A stretch of 64,000 bases of DNA from Cerrena zonata. Its lineage: Eukaryota; Basidiomycota; Agaricomycetes; Polyporales; Cerrenaceae. The stretch is taken from the NCBI GenBank assembly GCA_038087015.1, contig JASBNA010000003.1:2418001-2482000 (forward strand), in the 5' to 3' direction. Made by a program: the position numbers and the translations under genes. Positions 46,382 through 56,693 of the stretch are shown here, piece by piece. Position 1 is the stretch's first letter. Each line of letters opens with the position of its first letter. The notes beneath the pieces are model-generated. The model was not told the DNA's origin. It ran no database searches and saw only the letters and a list, made by a program, of their open reading frames with translations.

Positions 46382-47680
46382 TTACACTAGAGAATAACAG
46401 CATAACTTACCTTCCCGTGTTTCCGCCGTTACGGGTTTAAAGAAACCATTCTTAAGAAGAATGTAATCTCTCAGGCTTCCGACATCTTCACCCATCGCTT
46501 TCCTAAGTTCGTAGGCACACTCAAGGCCGTTGACGGGGTATCCGTCCCACTCCGACAACCCGATTGTGGCCCCAAGCCACTGTTTGACACCCTCCATCCT
46601 CTGTTCACATACTTCTAAGGGAATACTGCCTTCCGTATTATCTCGGCGGAATAAATCAGGAGTTCCAGTGCTTGCACCTATAGCGCCGAGTTCAGGATCG
46701 AGTAAAAGACGAGCCGTTTGACCACCGAGGGTGAAGGCCGCCAAGTGCAACGGTGTGAATCCATTTGCGTTGACTCGGTGAATCATTTCAGGGTCAGTTT
46801 TCCGAACTTTTTGTATGCATGCTTCGATCGCCCCGATTGAAACTCCTCGGCCGAAGTCATGGAGAATCAAGTCGTGGAGTTCGAATTTGGCGGGGTCAGT
46901 TTCGGTGAGTTCGTTGGCATGAAGTCGAGGGAAACGATCGGCGTTGTCTGGTATGTCTTCGTTAGCAGCTATTTTTCGGGAAGGATGATTATCGTTTGGA
47001 GAGAACGCAAGGAAGACAGTCCTCCCGACGCGTCTGAAATGACTCTGGTGACGCGATGAGTGAGTTGGGGCACATGATTGAATCGGGGAATACATACCTT
47101 GCGGAAGAAAGCGAGTGTATACGCTCGTCTGTCCTCCAATGAGTCCTCGGACGGAGAATGGAGAAGTGGTTCAGGCCATGCAAATGCATAGCTGAAGGTA
47201 AGCTCCGTTAGTAGCTGGTTTAGCGCGAAACTCCCAACTCCGCTTCTCAGAAACTAGGATCATTTAATCGAAGTCCGCCGAGTCAGTACTTTCAAAGTCA
47301 CAGTGCTGAAGTGACAGACTTGCCTCTTCTTCCACCGCAACCACCTCAATGAATAACAAAGTACCCTCATTGAGCTCCCTTCCCCAGCAGCCTGACCCAC
47401 TATGGAACTCGTGTTCAACCAACTCTGGTTTCAACTTTGCATCCTGATCCCAGAGAGCTTTAGCAAATTGCCAGAGCTCATGCGATGTGCCCTCCAGGGA
47501 TCTATAGAAAGCACCCTTTCCAATTTGAGAGCGATTAATCAGGTAACCTGAGATTTCTGCAATAGGACGTGGCTTTCCCTGAAGTTTGACAGCAAGGTTG
47601 ATTGATTTTATACTAGGACACTCGGAGTCGGGTCTAACTTTTATGTCGGAAGTCAGTTGAGTGAGATCGACTGTCGGCAT
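46382..47680 (-). CDS. Ankyrin-containing, GNAT-like protein, probably degenerate
   Basis: The start at 47680 (MPTVDLTQLTSDIKVRPDSE) is followed by GYLINRSQIGKGAFYRSLEG and GCWGRELNEGTLLFIEVVAV. After an intron come YAFAWPEPLLHSPSEDSLED, RRAYTLAFFRK and RRVGRTVFLAFSPN. Two ankyrin-like segments follow (NANGFTPLHLAAFTLGGQTA, then IPLEVCEQRMEGVKQWLG). The layout recalls agaricomycete proteins joining an acetyltransferase-like fold to ankyrin repeats. The RGxGxG/A acetyl-CoA loop expected between EVVAV and YAFAWPEP is not readable in any frame, and the first intron seems to need a GC donor (GCAAGT near 47312). The body stops at an intron donor near 46400 with no clear next exon until 45.9 kb. 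Function unknown; probably decaying. Confidence 0.5.
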
Positions 47681-48149
47681 GATGCTGAAGATGTGTTAGG
47701 CCTTGGGATCTGGGAGAGGTTGATACCTGGCTGGCTGGTTTGCAATGGTACCACGTCGAATGTACGGCATACCGTCGCTACAAGGACGGGTCCTTGACAC
47801 AACTCCACTCTTTGACAGTGAAGTTGACACGCCCAATGAAAAGTCACGTAGTCCATATTTTTGAGGCTCAGGCTGCTCTGTTGTATACTCGAATGTACGC
47901 ATGCAAGATGAATCTGTGTCAAAGATCCGGACCCTGTGGGACTGGACCTGACTAGACATTAGAAATGGTGAATACACGAAGATGAGGCATGTTAGTGTAC
48001 AGGACTGGAGTAAGTGTACAAATCGAAGACGAAGAATGTCCATGTCGAAAATTAGGGGTGAAGCGGTGTACCGCTAAAATCGCAACGTGAGTAGTGATGC
48101 ATATACTATACAGACCGAGAGATGAGAGCCTGAATGAGAAGGATGAAGC
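47681..48149. other. Intergenic, includes second copy of the short repeat
   Basis: Holds the ankyrin-gene promoter and F-box/WD40 3' region. A minus-strand open frame (47696-48043) has no recognisable feature. Confidence 0.4.
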
Positions 48150-50396
48150 TCAGAGCTTCATGAAAGAGGTGTCGATACCATGGGAGAAGTCCCATATGCA
48201 TATCTCTGTTTGGCGAAACACAAGTGAGTAAGGGTGGTGAGAGGGGAAACAGACGAGAACATACCTGGTCCTCGCCGCACGAGACTACTTTCGTGCTGTC
48301 TATCGAGACGCAGAAGACTCTGCTGACGTGCCCACCTGAGAGATCGGCAACAAGAGAACCGGATTTTCTATCCCAGATCTATTTATTTGATTTGTGTCAG
48401 AGTGATGGTAAAAAAGAGAAATTGATGTAGGACGTACCTTGACAGTTGTATCATAACTTCCACTGACTGCAAAATCAGGCATTCAATGCGACACTCCTTA
48501 CCAGATCCCCATGTGCTCTCGGTCGATACCTGACCCCGTTCTGGGGGTGCACGAATACTCCACCGAGGCCACCCATCCCACCGTTCACATTCCCACCTCC
48601 TAGATTTCCTAGATTGCCACCATTTACACCCGCTACACCATTCGCCGCCCCGGCATTAGTACCGAAAGCAACAGCAGCAGCAGCTGCTGCGACACCATTC
48701 GCATTACTGGGGCCTGCTATGGTAGCAGCACTGGTGACGTTTCCACAAGTCTCACAGATTGTGTCAGCGTTGCCTGAAGACGTTTGAGGATCGAAGTCAG
48801 GAGAGGTTGACCAGCCCTGGCAAGTTGTCATATCGATGAGACGGAGGTGTTTGTCAGAGGAGCCAGAGAGGATGTACGGGGGTTTGAAGTCGATTGAAGC
48901 GATTCTATATTTAAGATGAGTGAATATGTTTCATTGTAGAATGAGGATATACTTACCCTCGGCCGTGGTGGCTTTCAAAGGTACTGACGAGAGAGCCGTT
49001 CTTTGCATTCCAGAGTTTCATGGACCGGTCACCTGAAGCTGAGACAATATGGTCTTGGGAGATCGAAACGGCGTTGACGGCTGCACGGTGATCATCAATG
49101 ACGTATTGTAGCTTGAAATCAGGGAGGGAATACGATCTGACGGTTCGGTCTATCATCTCATCAGCATCGACCAAGACGTAGAGATGTTGGAACGAAATCA
49201 AAACGGACCTTTCGAACATGTCACTAGCCTCGTATCATCAAACCGTACACACAACACGCTATCGGCATGATCCTGGATCACTCTCACAAGCTCGTTCCGT
49301 GCCAGATCCCAGATGGCCACCGTCTGGTCACTTCCCCCGCTCGCCAAAAGCCCGTTGTAGACACAGATACTTAATACACTCCCTTCATGTACTCCTTCAA
49401 TCACCCGACATACTGAATTTGTCGTCAGGTCCCATTCGCGGACTGTCCGATCTTTCGAGCCAGTAAAGAGGACCTGTTTGCCTGTATCAGGGTAAGTGTA
49501 GAGCTGTAAGCAGTAAATAGTGTTCGTGTGAGGGTTGGTAGAACCATGAGTGTTTAGGCTGTAGAGGCGGTATGAAGTAGATCGCATGCGGTTCTGGAGA
49601 CGGATGTGAGTTAAATAAAGGAGTTTGTAGTCTGGTTTTGAGAAGTGTGTAGGTGTAATGGTGGCGTAACTCGTATTTGGGTAGTTGTAGTGACTAGACC
49701 CTGAGTTTCTGTAGTTGTATGAAGATGTTGAGGGCGAGGACGGGAGGTCAGAACAGTGTACAGGCGGCGATGAGTCCATCGCCATTGAGGCGAAGCCTGA
49801 GTCTTCAAGCATGTGTTCAACGTCCTCTTCCTCGTCATCACCCATACCTTCATCGTCGAGGTCAATGGACAGATCGAGGGAAGGTGTATAGCTGTCTCTT
49901 GGTTTGTGCTGTTGTCTCCATTGCCAGTCACGTTCAGCACAGAGAGTCCTCCAGAGAGTAGGATCGTTGGCAAGAGTTCGCCACCTCCGGTTGACAAGCG
50001 CACATGTCAGGAGAGATTGCCAGGGCAGATAGGAGTAGACAAGTAGTGCGACCTCATCAGGGAGAAGCTAGTTGGATACAGGTGAGGAAGTAATTAGCAT
50101 ATAAATGGAACACATGAGATTGGCATGCGGGACATACGCCAACAACGTCTAGTTGCAACATGGGTTCAATGTTGCGTTGGATACTTGCTAGACTGGATTT
50201 AGGGAGAGAGTTTAAGAGGGCATACACGAGGTCTGAAAGGGGGTGGGCGATAAGTGCGCTTCTTTCTAAACTAAGAGTGAAAGACGGCCCTACCTTCTCG
50301 TTCGCGGATAGACTTTACACTCAACAGGAGGTCGTGTGCGTTGCGCGTGTTTGCAGCGTCGCATTCATTGAAACCTTCGTCTGCGAGGGTGATCAT
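48150..50396 (-). CDS. F-box/WD40-repeat protein (SCF substrate receptor)
   Basis: Expected to bind Skp1 through the F-box and a phosphorylated substrate through the WD40 propeller, guiding SCF ubiquitin ligation. The N-terminal helix DLVYALLNSLPKSSLASIQR leads into MLQLDVVG and the F-box LLPDEVALLVYSYLPWQSLL plus NRRWRTLANDPTLWR. WD repeats follow: GKQVLFTGSKDRTVREWDL, NGLLASGGSDQTVAIWDL, TRLVTCSKDRTVRSYSL, DHIVSASGDRSMKLWN, PPYILSGSSDKHLRLID, DFAVSGSYDTTVKIWD, and KVVSCGEDQICIWDFSHG, which makes seven. An Ala/Gly/Asn-rich insert (about 48570-48750) interrupts the fifth-sixth blade. The last exon fits if the acceptor is CAGAG before ATATGC; the stop is 48150-48152. The start is set at 50396 (MITLADEGFNECD); an in-frame ATG at 50567 would add a low-quality leader. 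Close to the Met30/Pof1/Fbw7 group, exact orthology uncertain. Confidence 0.88.
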
Positions 50397-50857
50397 CCTG
50401 GTGTTGTTCTGGCAATATGGTGCTGTGCTTGTGGGTGTAGTAGCGGATGAGGTGGATGGAAACAAGGAGAGTTGAAAGCCATGTACTCGGTATCTACCCC
50501 ACGGCAAGGCGAACCGAACGAACCGTGACAGAGTCCAGCATGTGTGCAGGTGACGTCCGGGGAACACCCGGGGCAGGTAAATGATTGTGTCACAGTCACG
50601 GGGCGTCTGTTTCCATCGCCACGAGCGGGAAAAGAGAAGATGCGGAGAGGGAGAGTTGAATTGGAATCACCCTCTTCCTCGCTCGTTCTTCCTGCTTTTC
50701 CTCGCCCTCCGTTCTGACCGCCATACCCTCCGCCTGCAGCCTCCCCCGACCCTCGCTGCTATTGCACAAAAGCCTGCGACTCCCAAAGGGGTCCCTCACA
50801 CTCCTTATTCCTCACGCTCGCAAAGCATAGACTCTATCCGCATCCCAGGAATCAATC
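50397..50857. promoter_or_regulatory. Divergent promoter of F-box/WD40 and SH3 genes
   Basis: Contains ACCGTGACA at 50522-50530, 126 bases upstream of the F-box/WD40 start, and a nearby TGTCACAGTCACGG (50587-50600). Pyrimidine-rich on the plus strand just before the SH3 gene. Confidence 0.35.
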
Positions 50858-52081
50858 ATGCTCGACTTCGACCGCACCCATGCTCACAAGCGGCTTTTCA
50901 AACGTCACGTTAATCGTGCTACTAAAGACGACGATGACGATGACGATGACACCCCAGCTGGCTTTACTATCGGCAAGACGACGACGACCAATACGTTTAC
51001 ATTCCTTCATACCACCACGACTGTGACCGAGACCCTAGCAGTCGCTCAGCGCATTACGACAACTAGTGCTGTAAAGCCTACCTCTACCTCTAAATTGGTG
51101 GCTTCTTCCTCCAGCTCTGCTAGTCTCAGCCTTAGTCGTAGTAGTAGCAGCAGCAGCTCCAGTGTCATCTCCTCGTCTAGTGTGTCTTCCTCTCTGCCCG
51201 CATCTTCCGTTACACCCTCCTCTACTCCGGTGGTGACACCTACTCCGACCCCTACGACCTCCCTCATTCCATCCTCATCCTCTGCTGCCGCTACCTCATC
51301 AGGAGGAGCTGCCCTTGACGCGAAGCAATCCGAAGCAGCCAATACTGCCTCTGCTTCGAAAGGTCTTTCCGGAGGCGCCATCGGAGGTATCGTTGTCGCC
51401 GCTCTCATTGTGGCGATTGCCATTGCCATTTTCCTCATGCGCAAAGCGTTTCTGCGTAGGCGAGAGCGCAAGCGCAATACATGGGGAGCAGGTCTATACC
51501 CCAAGGCCGACATCTCTCCCTACGTAGAAGAGAAACCGTTGGGCAACTACGGACCGCGACCATCGGAGAAGCCACTTCCTACACCCAATCAACAGGCGTA
51601 TGCGCTCCCCCCTCCCCCTCCGATGAGCTACGCGAACTTGCCTCCTCCCTCTCCCTCTTCCATGTTGACACCGACACCCAGACTTCAGCCCGGTTTAGCT
51701 TCTCCTGCCGTCCCCCTCATGCAAGCTCAACCCCATCCTTCTCTCGCTGTTTCTCCTGCAGCAGCCGGGCTCCGTACCACCACTGCCTACGCTTACGTTC
51801 GTTGTACCTTCGTCCCGTCTTTGCCTGATGAACTGTCTATCACTACGGGCGAAATGGTTCGTGTTTTGGGTGAATTTGACGATGGCTGGGCGTTCTGCGC
51901 CAACTCTCGCGGCGATCAAGGTGTCGTTCCTTTGGAGTGTTTGGACAGAGGTCAGGGACAAGCTCAAGCTCCAGCACCTGCACCTGGAGGATACTTGGGT
52001 CAAGGAACCGGTGATTGGAGAATGTCGAAGAGAGCCAGTAGTTTGTATGCTGCTCAGCAGGCGGGTCACTCTCGCTACTGA
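50858..52081 (+). CDS. Single-pass membrane protein with Ser/Thr ectodomain and SH3 domain
   Basis: Intron-free, 407 residues. Layout in order: a basic and acidic N-terminus with an eight-Asp run (residues 24-31), a Thr/Ser-rich stretch (about 40-150) suited to heavy O-glycosylation, one membrane helix (about 172-194, GGAIGGIVVAALIVAIAIAI), a strongly basic stop-transfer segment (RKAFLRRRERKR), a proline-rich cytosolic region (about 225-300), and an SH3 domain near residues 305-358 (AYVRCTFVPSLPDELSITTG, GWAFCANSRGDQGVVPLECL). No cleaved signal peptide is seen, so a signal-anchor with N-terminus outside is expected. This order matches yeast Fus1, a cell-fusion membrane protein, but sequence identity outside SH3 is not evident. 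A role in signalling or cell fusion at the surface is inferred from architecture alone. Confidence 0.85.
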   Translation: MLDFDRTHAHKRLFKRHVNRATKDDDDDDDDTPAGFTIGKTTTTNTFTFLHTTTTVTETLAVAQRITTTSAVKPTSTSKLVASSSSSASLSLSRSSSSSSSSVISSSSVSSSLPASSVTPSSTPVVTPTPTPTTSLIPSSSSAAATSSGGAALDAKQSEAANTASASKGLSGGAIGGIVVAALIVAIAIAIFLMRKAFLRRRERKRNTWGAGLYPKADISPYVEEKPLGNYGPRPSEKPLPTPNQQAYALPPPPPMSYANLPPPSPSSMLTPTPRLQPGLASPAVPLMQAQPHPSLAVSPAAAGLRTTTAYAYVRCTFVPSLPDELSITTGEMVRVLGEFDDGWAFCANSRGDQGVVPLECLDRGQGQAQAPAPAPGGYLGQGTGDWRMSKRASSLYAAQQAGHSRY

Positions 52082-53495
52082 GTATTGAAGAGAAGAAGGT
52101 ACGCAAGCCGTAGTTGGTAGCTTGGGACGTATAATCTGACACCTAATTTGTCCGTGTAGAGTGCTCAATGTAAACCATTTCCATTACGCTATCGATTAGC
52201 GTAACGTGCGCGCTGGGTGCTTGCTTGTATTTACACCTCTTCACTTTCTTACTACCCCACGGTAACTTTATGCTTATATCGCCCTATTTTTTTGCCTTCC
52301 CATTCCCGCCAAGCATACCCATATTCTACTCCTGCACACATCCCTACCTCTCACCCTCGTTCTCCGGATTCGTCCGTCCCACTTATTTGATATCCACCGT
52401 TCAATTGTTTGCGCGCTCAGGATCCTTTTGTTCCCCAAGGTAGCTGAGCTGCATTCTCACCTGATACCCAACCCCCTCCTGCGTATCCTAGTCAGTGCTT
52501 CCTTTAGGGCCTTGTTCTCTTATCTCATCTACCCGTCTTCCCTCGCCCTTTTCCTTTCCTTCAGTTGTGCTACTATCTTCTCGATTCTCACACATGTGCT
52601 TCATAGCTCACCTCCTACTTGGATACCTTTTAGTAGCTCCAATTACAGCCCTGGTATTTGCTAGCATCTGAGCTTCGGTCGTGCTACACGCTTTCTGTCT
52701 TTTCCTTTGTGACGAGCCCCTACTTACGTTCATGCTTTTGATGCTCGATGCTCGATGCCTGGTTGCTATCATAGCTGTTCAAGCCCTTCGTTTTGTTCAT
52801 CGCTTTTCAATTGCGATGATGGAGGGTGTTCAGTTTCGTGTACATGTGTTGTTTTACCTATTACCTATTGTATCTGTTGGTAACCTCCTACCCCATCCCA
52901 ACCTTCCCGCTTGTTGACTAGGTCTTTGTAGTCCTTCTACCCCTTCCCTCCCTTTGCGTGTGCTTTGTGGTGTAGTACGTAGATGTCCTAACATGTGTTG
53001 GATGTCCCTAACCTGTCAGGTTGTGTGAACTAACGAGCTCTTGGAGTGTTTCGTGATTGGTGAGTCGAGATATCTCTACTGTTGCAGTTTGATGCCTTTG
53101 ATATATTCGGTTTTTGGTTCAGGTCTCAAGGCGATGTCACGGATGCGGCGCACCTACGCGGGGTCTTTTAATCTTCTTCGCGTATTCTTTCGCTCTTCGG
53201 GGACTCCCACTCACATCACTCCCTGCGAAGGAACTGCTGGATGTTTAACTGAATTGGGCTCGAATGCACAGCAAGACATCTTTGTCGTGTGCTTCACTGT
53301 GCTATTCTCTATTTACGACTGCAGAATATGCGTGTGATGGTTACCTGCAGGCCGGTTCGACGGCGCGTACAGCTTGCAACGTTCCTCCCCCTAGCAATGC
53401 GTTTTCCTCGTGGGTAATAAGTGAGTATTTCTTGCCCTCTCTACAAAATCTCAGAATGATTCCACGATCATCGTGAAAGTTGTCTATCTGCTACA
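52082..53495. other. Long T/C-rich intergenic region
   Basis: About 1.4 kb, pyrimidine-rich on the plus strand, with only chance open frames. Likely the SH3 gene's 3' region; a non-coding transcript cannot be excluded. A short tandem GATGCTC repeat lies at about 52740-52757. Confidence 0.45.
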
Positions 53496-54901
53496 ATGCC
53501 TTTACCTCTTCCCTCGATGAAACATTTGCAGGCTCTCAAATCGGCGGTAGTCGACAGACCTCCGTATTGTAGTGGAACAATACATCCTCCTTTTGAGGAC
53601 GGTATACTGTTTTTCGCCAAGGAGGACGAAGGCTAGTTCGTTCATCATGTGTCTGTCTACGTAGTTGACATTCTGATCATTCCCCTGCTTGTCCTCAGTC
53701 GTTTGGATTTTACGAATCCCAAGCATACGATACTCGAGAAACTCGCCGAGGCTTGCAATACCGACCAACAGGAAGACCGGAGCCTCGATTCACAACATGT
53801 CTCTATAAAGTTTGATCCACTGAGATCGGGGCTTTTAGATATTATTCGAGATGATTTACTTGACGGTGTCAGTGCCACGAAGGAGATTCGTGCGGAGCTC
53901 CATAGACTTTCAGTCTACAGTCAGTGTCGACGGAAACCTCTGAGATCTCATCTAATCTAATTCGTTAATTGTTAGGTCCCGGTTCTTCCACGAAGACGCA
54001 GAGAGAACCCCCGCTGAATGATACAATGTTTGGGACACTGGTACTCATCCTTCCAACACCTCATGAAGGTGGTGACCTGGTCTTACATAACGATGGCCAA
54101 AAAGCGAACACTTCTCTCTCCGCCAAATCGTGGAGGAGATAATTTTCTAGAGTTCGGATACGTGGCATTCTCTAACGACGTTGAATACGAGATCTCCGAG
54201 GTCCACTCTGGCTATCTCGTGACCCTTGTCTATCATCTCCACTTCGAGTCACCTGTGGCTCGGGCAGAGCATACGCCTGTCGACATTCATACTCCATCGT
54301 TGACTAACGTCTTGTCATCTCTGCTTGGCGACCAGTCTTTCCTGCCAAATGGAGGTGAACTTGCATTCGGTGTACAGCGCAAATATCCTATTGAGGATGG
54401 AGGCGAGTACTGCAAACCAAAGGCAGCTGAATTCGATTTGGATATTCTGAGGGCCAACGACGCGTCACTTAGATCTGCCTGCGAACAACTTGGTCTGGAG
54501 ATTCAATTCAATGTTGCGTATTGCGATTCAAGAGAAGCAGACTTTCATTGTGAACTGATCCTTGCGCCCAAAATGGCCAACGTAGATATGCTGTCCCTTT
54601 GCGAAGAAGACATCATGGGTGCGACGAAGGAGCGTAGTGGAGGTAGATACATAGCGGCGACCGACGAGACACTTGATACCAAGTTGTTGCGCCCTCGTTC
54701 GAATGGCAGGCGGAGGTGCTGCAGGAAAAGAAGAAGGTGAACGAGGATATCACCTGGGTGACGCAGCTCACCGAGTTGACGGCTTTCAAGGACTGTTTTT
54801 GTCAGCTTGATGGACCGTACCATGAGATGGCATATCTTTACGGTCGAGGATGTTTTATTATCAAGGTGGGTACATGGCAGGACAGGAAGACGGCGAGTTA
54901 A
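53496..54901 (+). pseudogene. Inactivated 2OG-Fe(II) oxygenase (prolyl-hydroxylase-like)
   Basis: Resembles the large fungal 2OG-Fe(II) dioxygenase family. Exon 1 (53496-53635) reads MPLPLPSMKHLQALKSAVVD then PPYCSGTIHPP. Exon 2 (from 53699) holds LLDIIRDDLLDGVSATKEIR. The core MFGTLVLILPTPHEGGDLVL is followed, in another frame, by FGYVAFSNDVEYEISEV and SGYLVTLVYHL; a final exon reads ITWVTQLTELTAFKDCF. Damage: the HxD iron motif (FFHEDAERTP, near 53980) is readable only one frame off, so the main frame reads STKTQREPPL instead; the frame breaks again at about 54130 (KSWRR stop); the distal iron His of the usual VEHEV is Tyr (VEYEI); and the 2OG-binding Arg of GHRVTL is replaced by Leu. A 41-base intron (54643-54683) explains the last frame change. 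I judge it catalytically dead. Confidence 0.65.
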
Positions 54902-55224
54902 TGATATTGGATCATTGGTTCACGTTGAGATATAGATATAGTCGTTTGTCAAGGGAAGATCCATTGCATCTCAATGAGTGAATGCATAATACGTTGCTAT
55001 CAAAAACCAGACTCTTTGACCACATCCTCCGCGTCTTTTGCCCTTTGACTGGCCACAATTTATTCAATGGGTAGTATAAATAGTCCTCGACGCGTTCAGG
55101 CCCGAATTTCACCTTCCCCCATCCTTACATCCTACCTCTTTCTTTTCGAGCTCCAATCGCTGAGGGGACCAGCCGATCTTGCACTCTCTTGGCTTACATT
55201 CACTGGCAACCACTGTGGCTCTCA
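54902..55224. promoter_or_regulatory. Promoter region of the F-box gene
   Basis: 323 bases between the oxygenase relic and the F-box start. A candidate TATA (gtataaat, about 55074-55081) lies 145 bases upstream of the start. Confidence 0.35.
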
Positions 55225-56693
55225 ATGCAGTCTCTGCGTGGAAGTTTGAAGGTTATTTTCAAAAGATCTACCTGCCCCGACCCTCCAACCCTGAGCACCG
55301 TACCCTACGATGTCATAATAACAATATTACCATTTCTTGAGGTCGAAGCCATGCTGTGCCTTTTCGACACTTCCAAGTATTTTCGCTCTTACCTCAAGGA
55401 GGAGCCGATCTGCCGAATGGTCTGCCATTGGTACGGCGTTCAAAACAATAGTACCCTCGATACCTCAAGTCTGTTCACTTGGGAGGAGATTTATACTTGT
55501 TTGCTTCGCAAGTACAGAAAACTCCTCGGTCTCTGGGCAAGCGACTGTTCCTATACAGGAGGTATTATGGAATTCAGGGCCATCGGCGACAACGGATCCC
55601 CTGGTATTGAATGTGCGACATGGGAACCGAAACTCATTGGCAACTCGAAGAAGGTGGTGTTACAGCGTCAAGAGCGGTTCCGTGTTTCCCTGTCGAGGGA
55701 TTGTAATGGTCAATGCTCTATTCAAACACACTGGAAAATCTTGGAGCCTGGTGGATCTGTCCCTCGTTTTCATGTTTTTCCCTCTTCGCGGTCCTCAATT
55801 ATTGCACATATATCTGGGGACGATATGTGGACGTATGGTGGATTTCGCCAACCACAAACAGTTGGACTTCCAGACTTCCCATCTAAAGGCGCAGCTTGGT
55901 ATGATACTCAGCGTCAGCTACTTAACAGGGGTAAAACCCCACTGCCAAGACCCATAACGTTTCGCCATCCTGACGAGGGTTCTTACTTGTACAAAAAAAG
56001 CCTCGGCCTTAATTTTCCTCCTGCACTCACGATCCAATATCCTACAACTACACAAACCGGTTCAAGTCCACCGTCCTTGGTATTGCTACACTTCCGGTTC
56101 CGAGACTTTAGACAACAAGATCTGGAACGAGGAGTTAAATCACTTCCTGGTCGCTTCTATCCTGTACGGACCCACCATCCCCCACTACCCTCATTCATAA
56201 ACCATTCGATTGGGACAGCTGGATGGGACCCTCGATGTTTGGAAGGTGTCTGGATTGAAACCTACAAGCTTTCTTACTATCGACCTGATCTTGAAACTCA
56301 AGTCATGTATCTGGAATGGGTGACTGAGGAACGAGAAATCAGGGCATGGAAATTAACTGGCAATATATTTGCCCCTCGTGGTATCGTGGGTTGGAATTTC
56401 AAGGTTGGCGAGATCCGTGATCATCACAATTCTGGCCTGGCCTCGTATTATGGGAAGGCGACAACGTACGGAGCAGGATATACGTGCGTTCGACTACTCG
56501 CTCTGATGATGCATCCTTGGCTTACATCAATCTTCATCTTAGGAAAACACTCATGCACCTAACGCTTCGTAAGGATGTGAGAATCATTGTCGTGATCAGG
56601 GACTACGATCATATCGAAGTGACCTGGGGTTCAGTTGAACGAGTAGTGCATAATGTTAAACGATATAGGATTGGGGACACACTTTTGACTTGA
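55225..56693 (+). CDS. F-box protein of an expanded agaricomycete type
   Basis: F-box near the N-terminus: LSTVPYDVIITILPFLEVEA followed by CLFDTSKYFRSYLKEEPI. The body carries LLGLWASDCSYTGGIMEFRA and a closing beta-rich region (LEGVWIETYKLSYYRPDLET, then GVVGWNFKVGEIRDHH-like GIVGWNFKVGEIRDH), a layout similar to the FBXO31-like F-box proteins. The start is the first in-frame ATG at 55225 (MQSLRGSLKVIFKRS). Reading straight through gives a stop at 56562, but a 59-base intron (56484-56542, GTGCGT..TTAG) joins GAGYT to KTLMHLTLRKDVRIIV and extends the product to 56693, with no frame problem and better sequence quality. About 470 residues. Substrate unknown; expected to join an SCF ubiquitin ligase through Skp1. 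Confidence 0.75.

Noticed and set aside
51046..51513. 155-codon minus-strand open frame inside the SH3 gene
   Set aside because: Complement of the Ser/Thr-rich repeats of the plus-strand gene; low complexity creates a long antisense frame.
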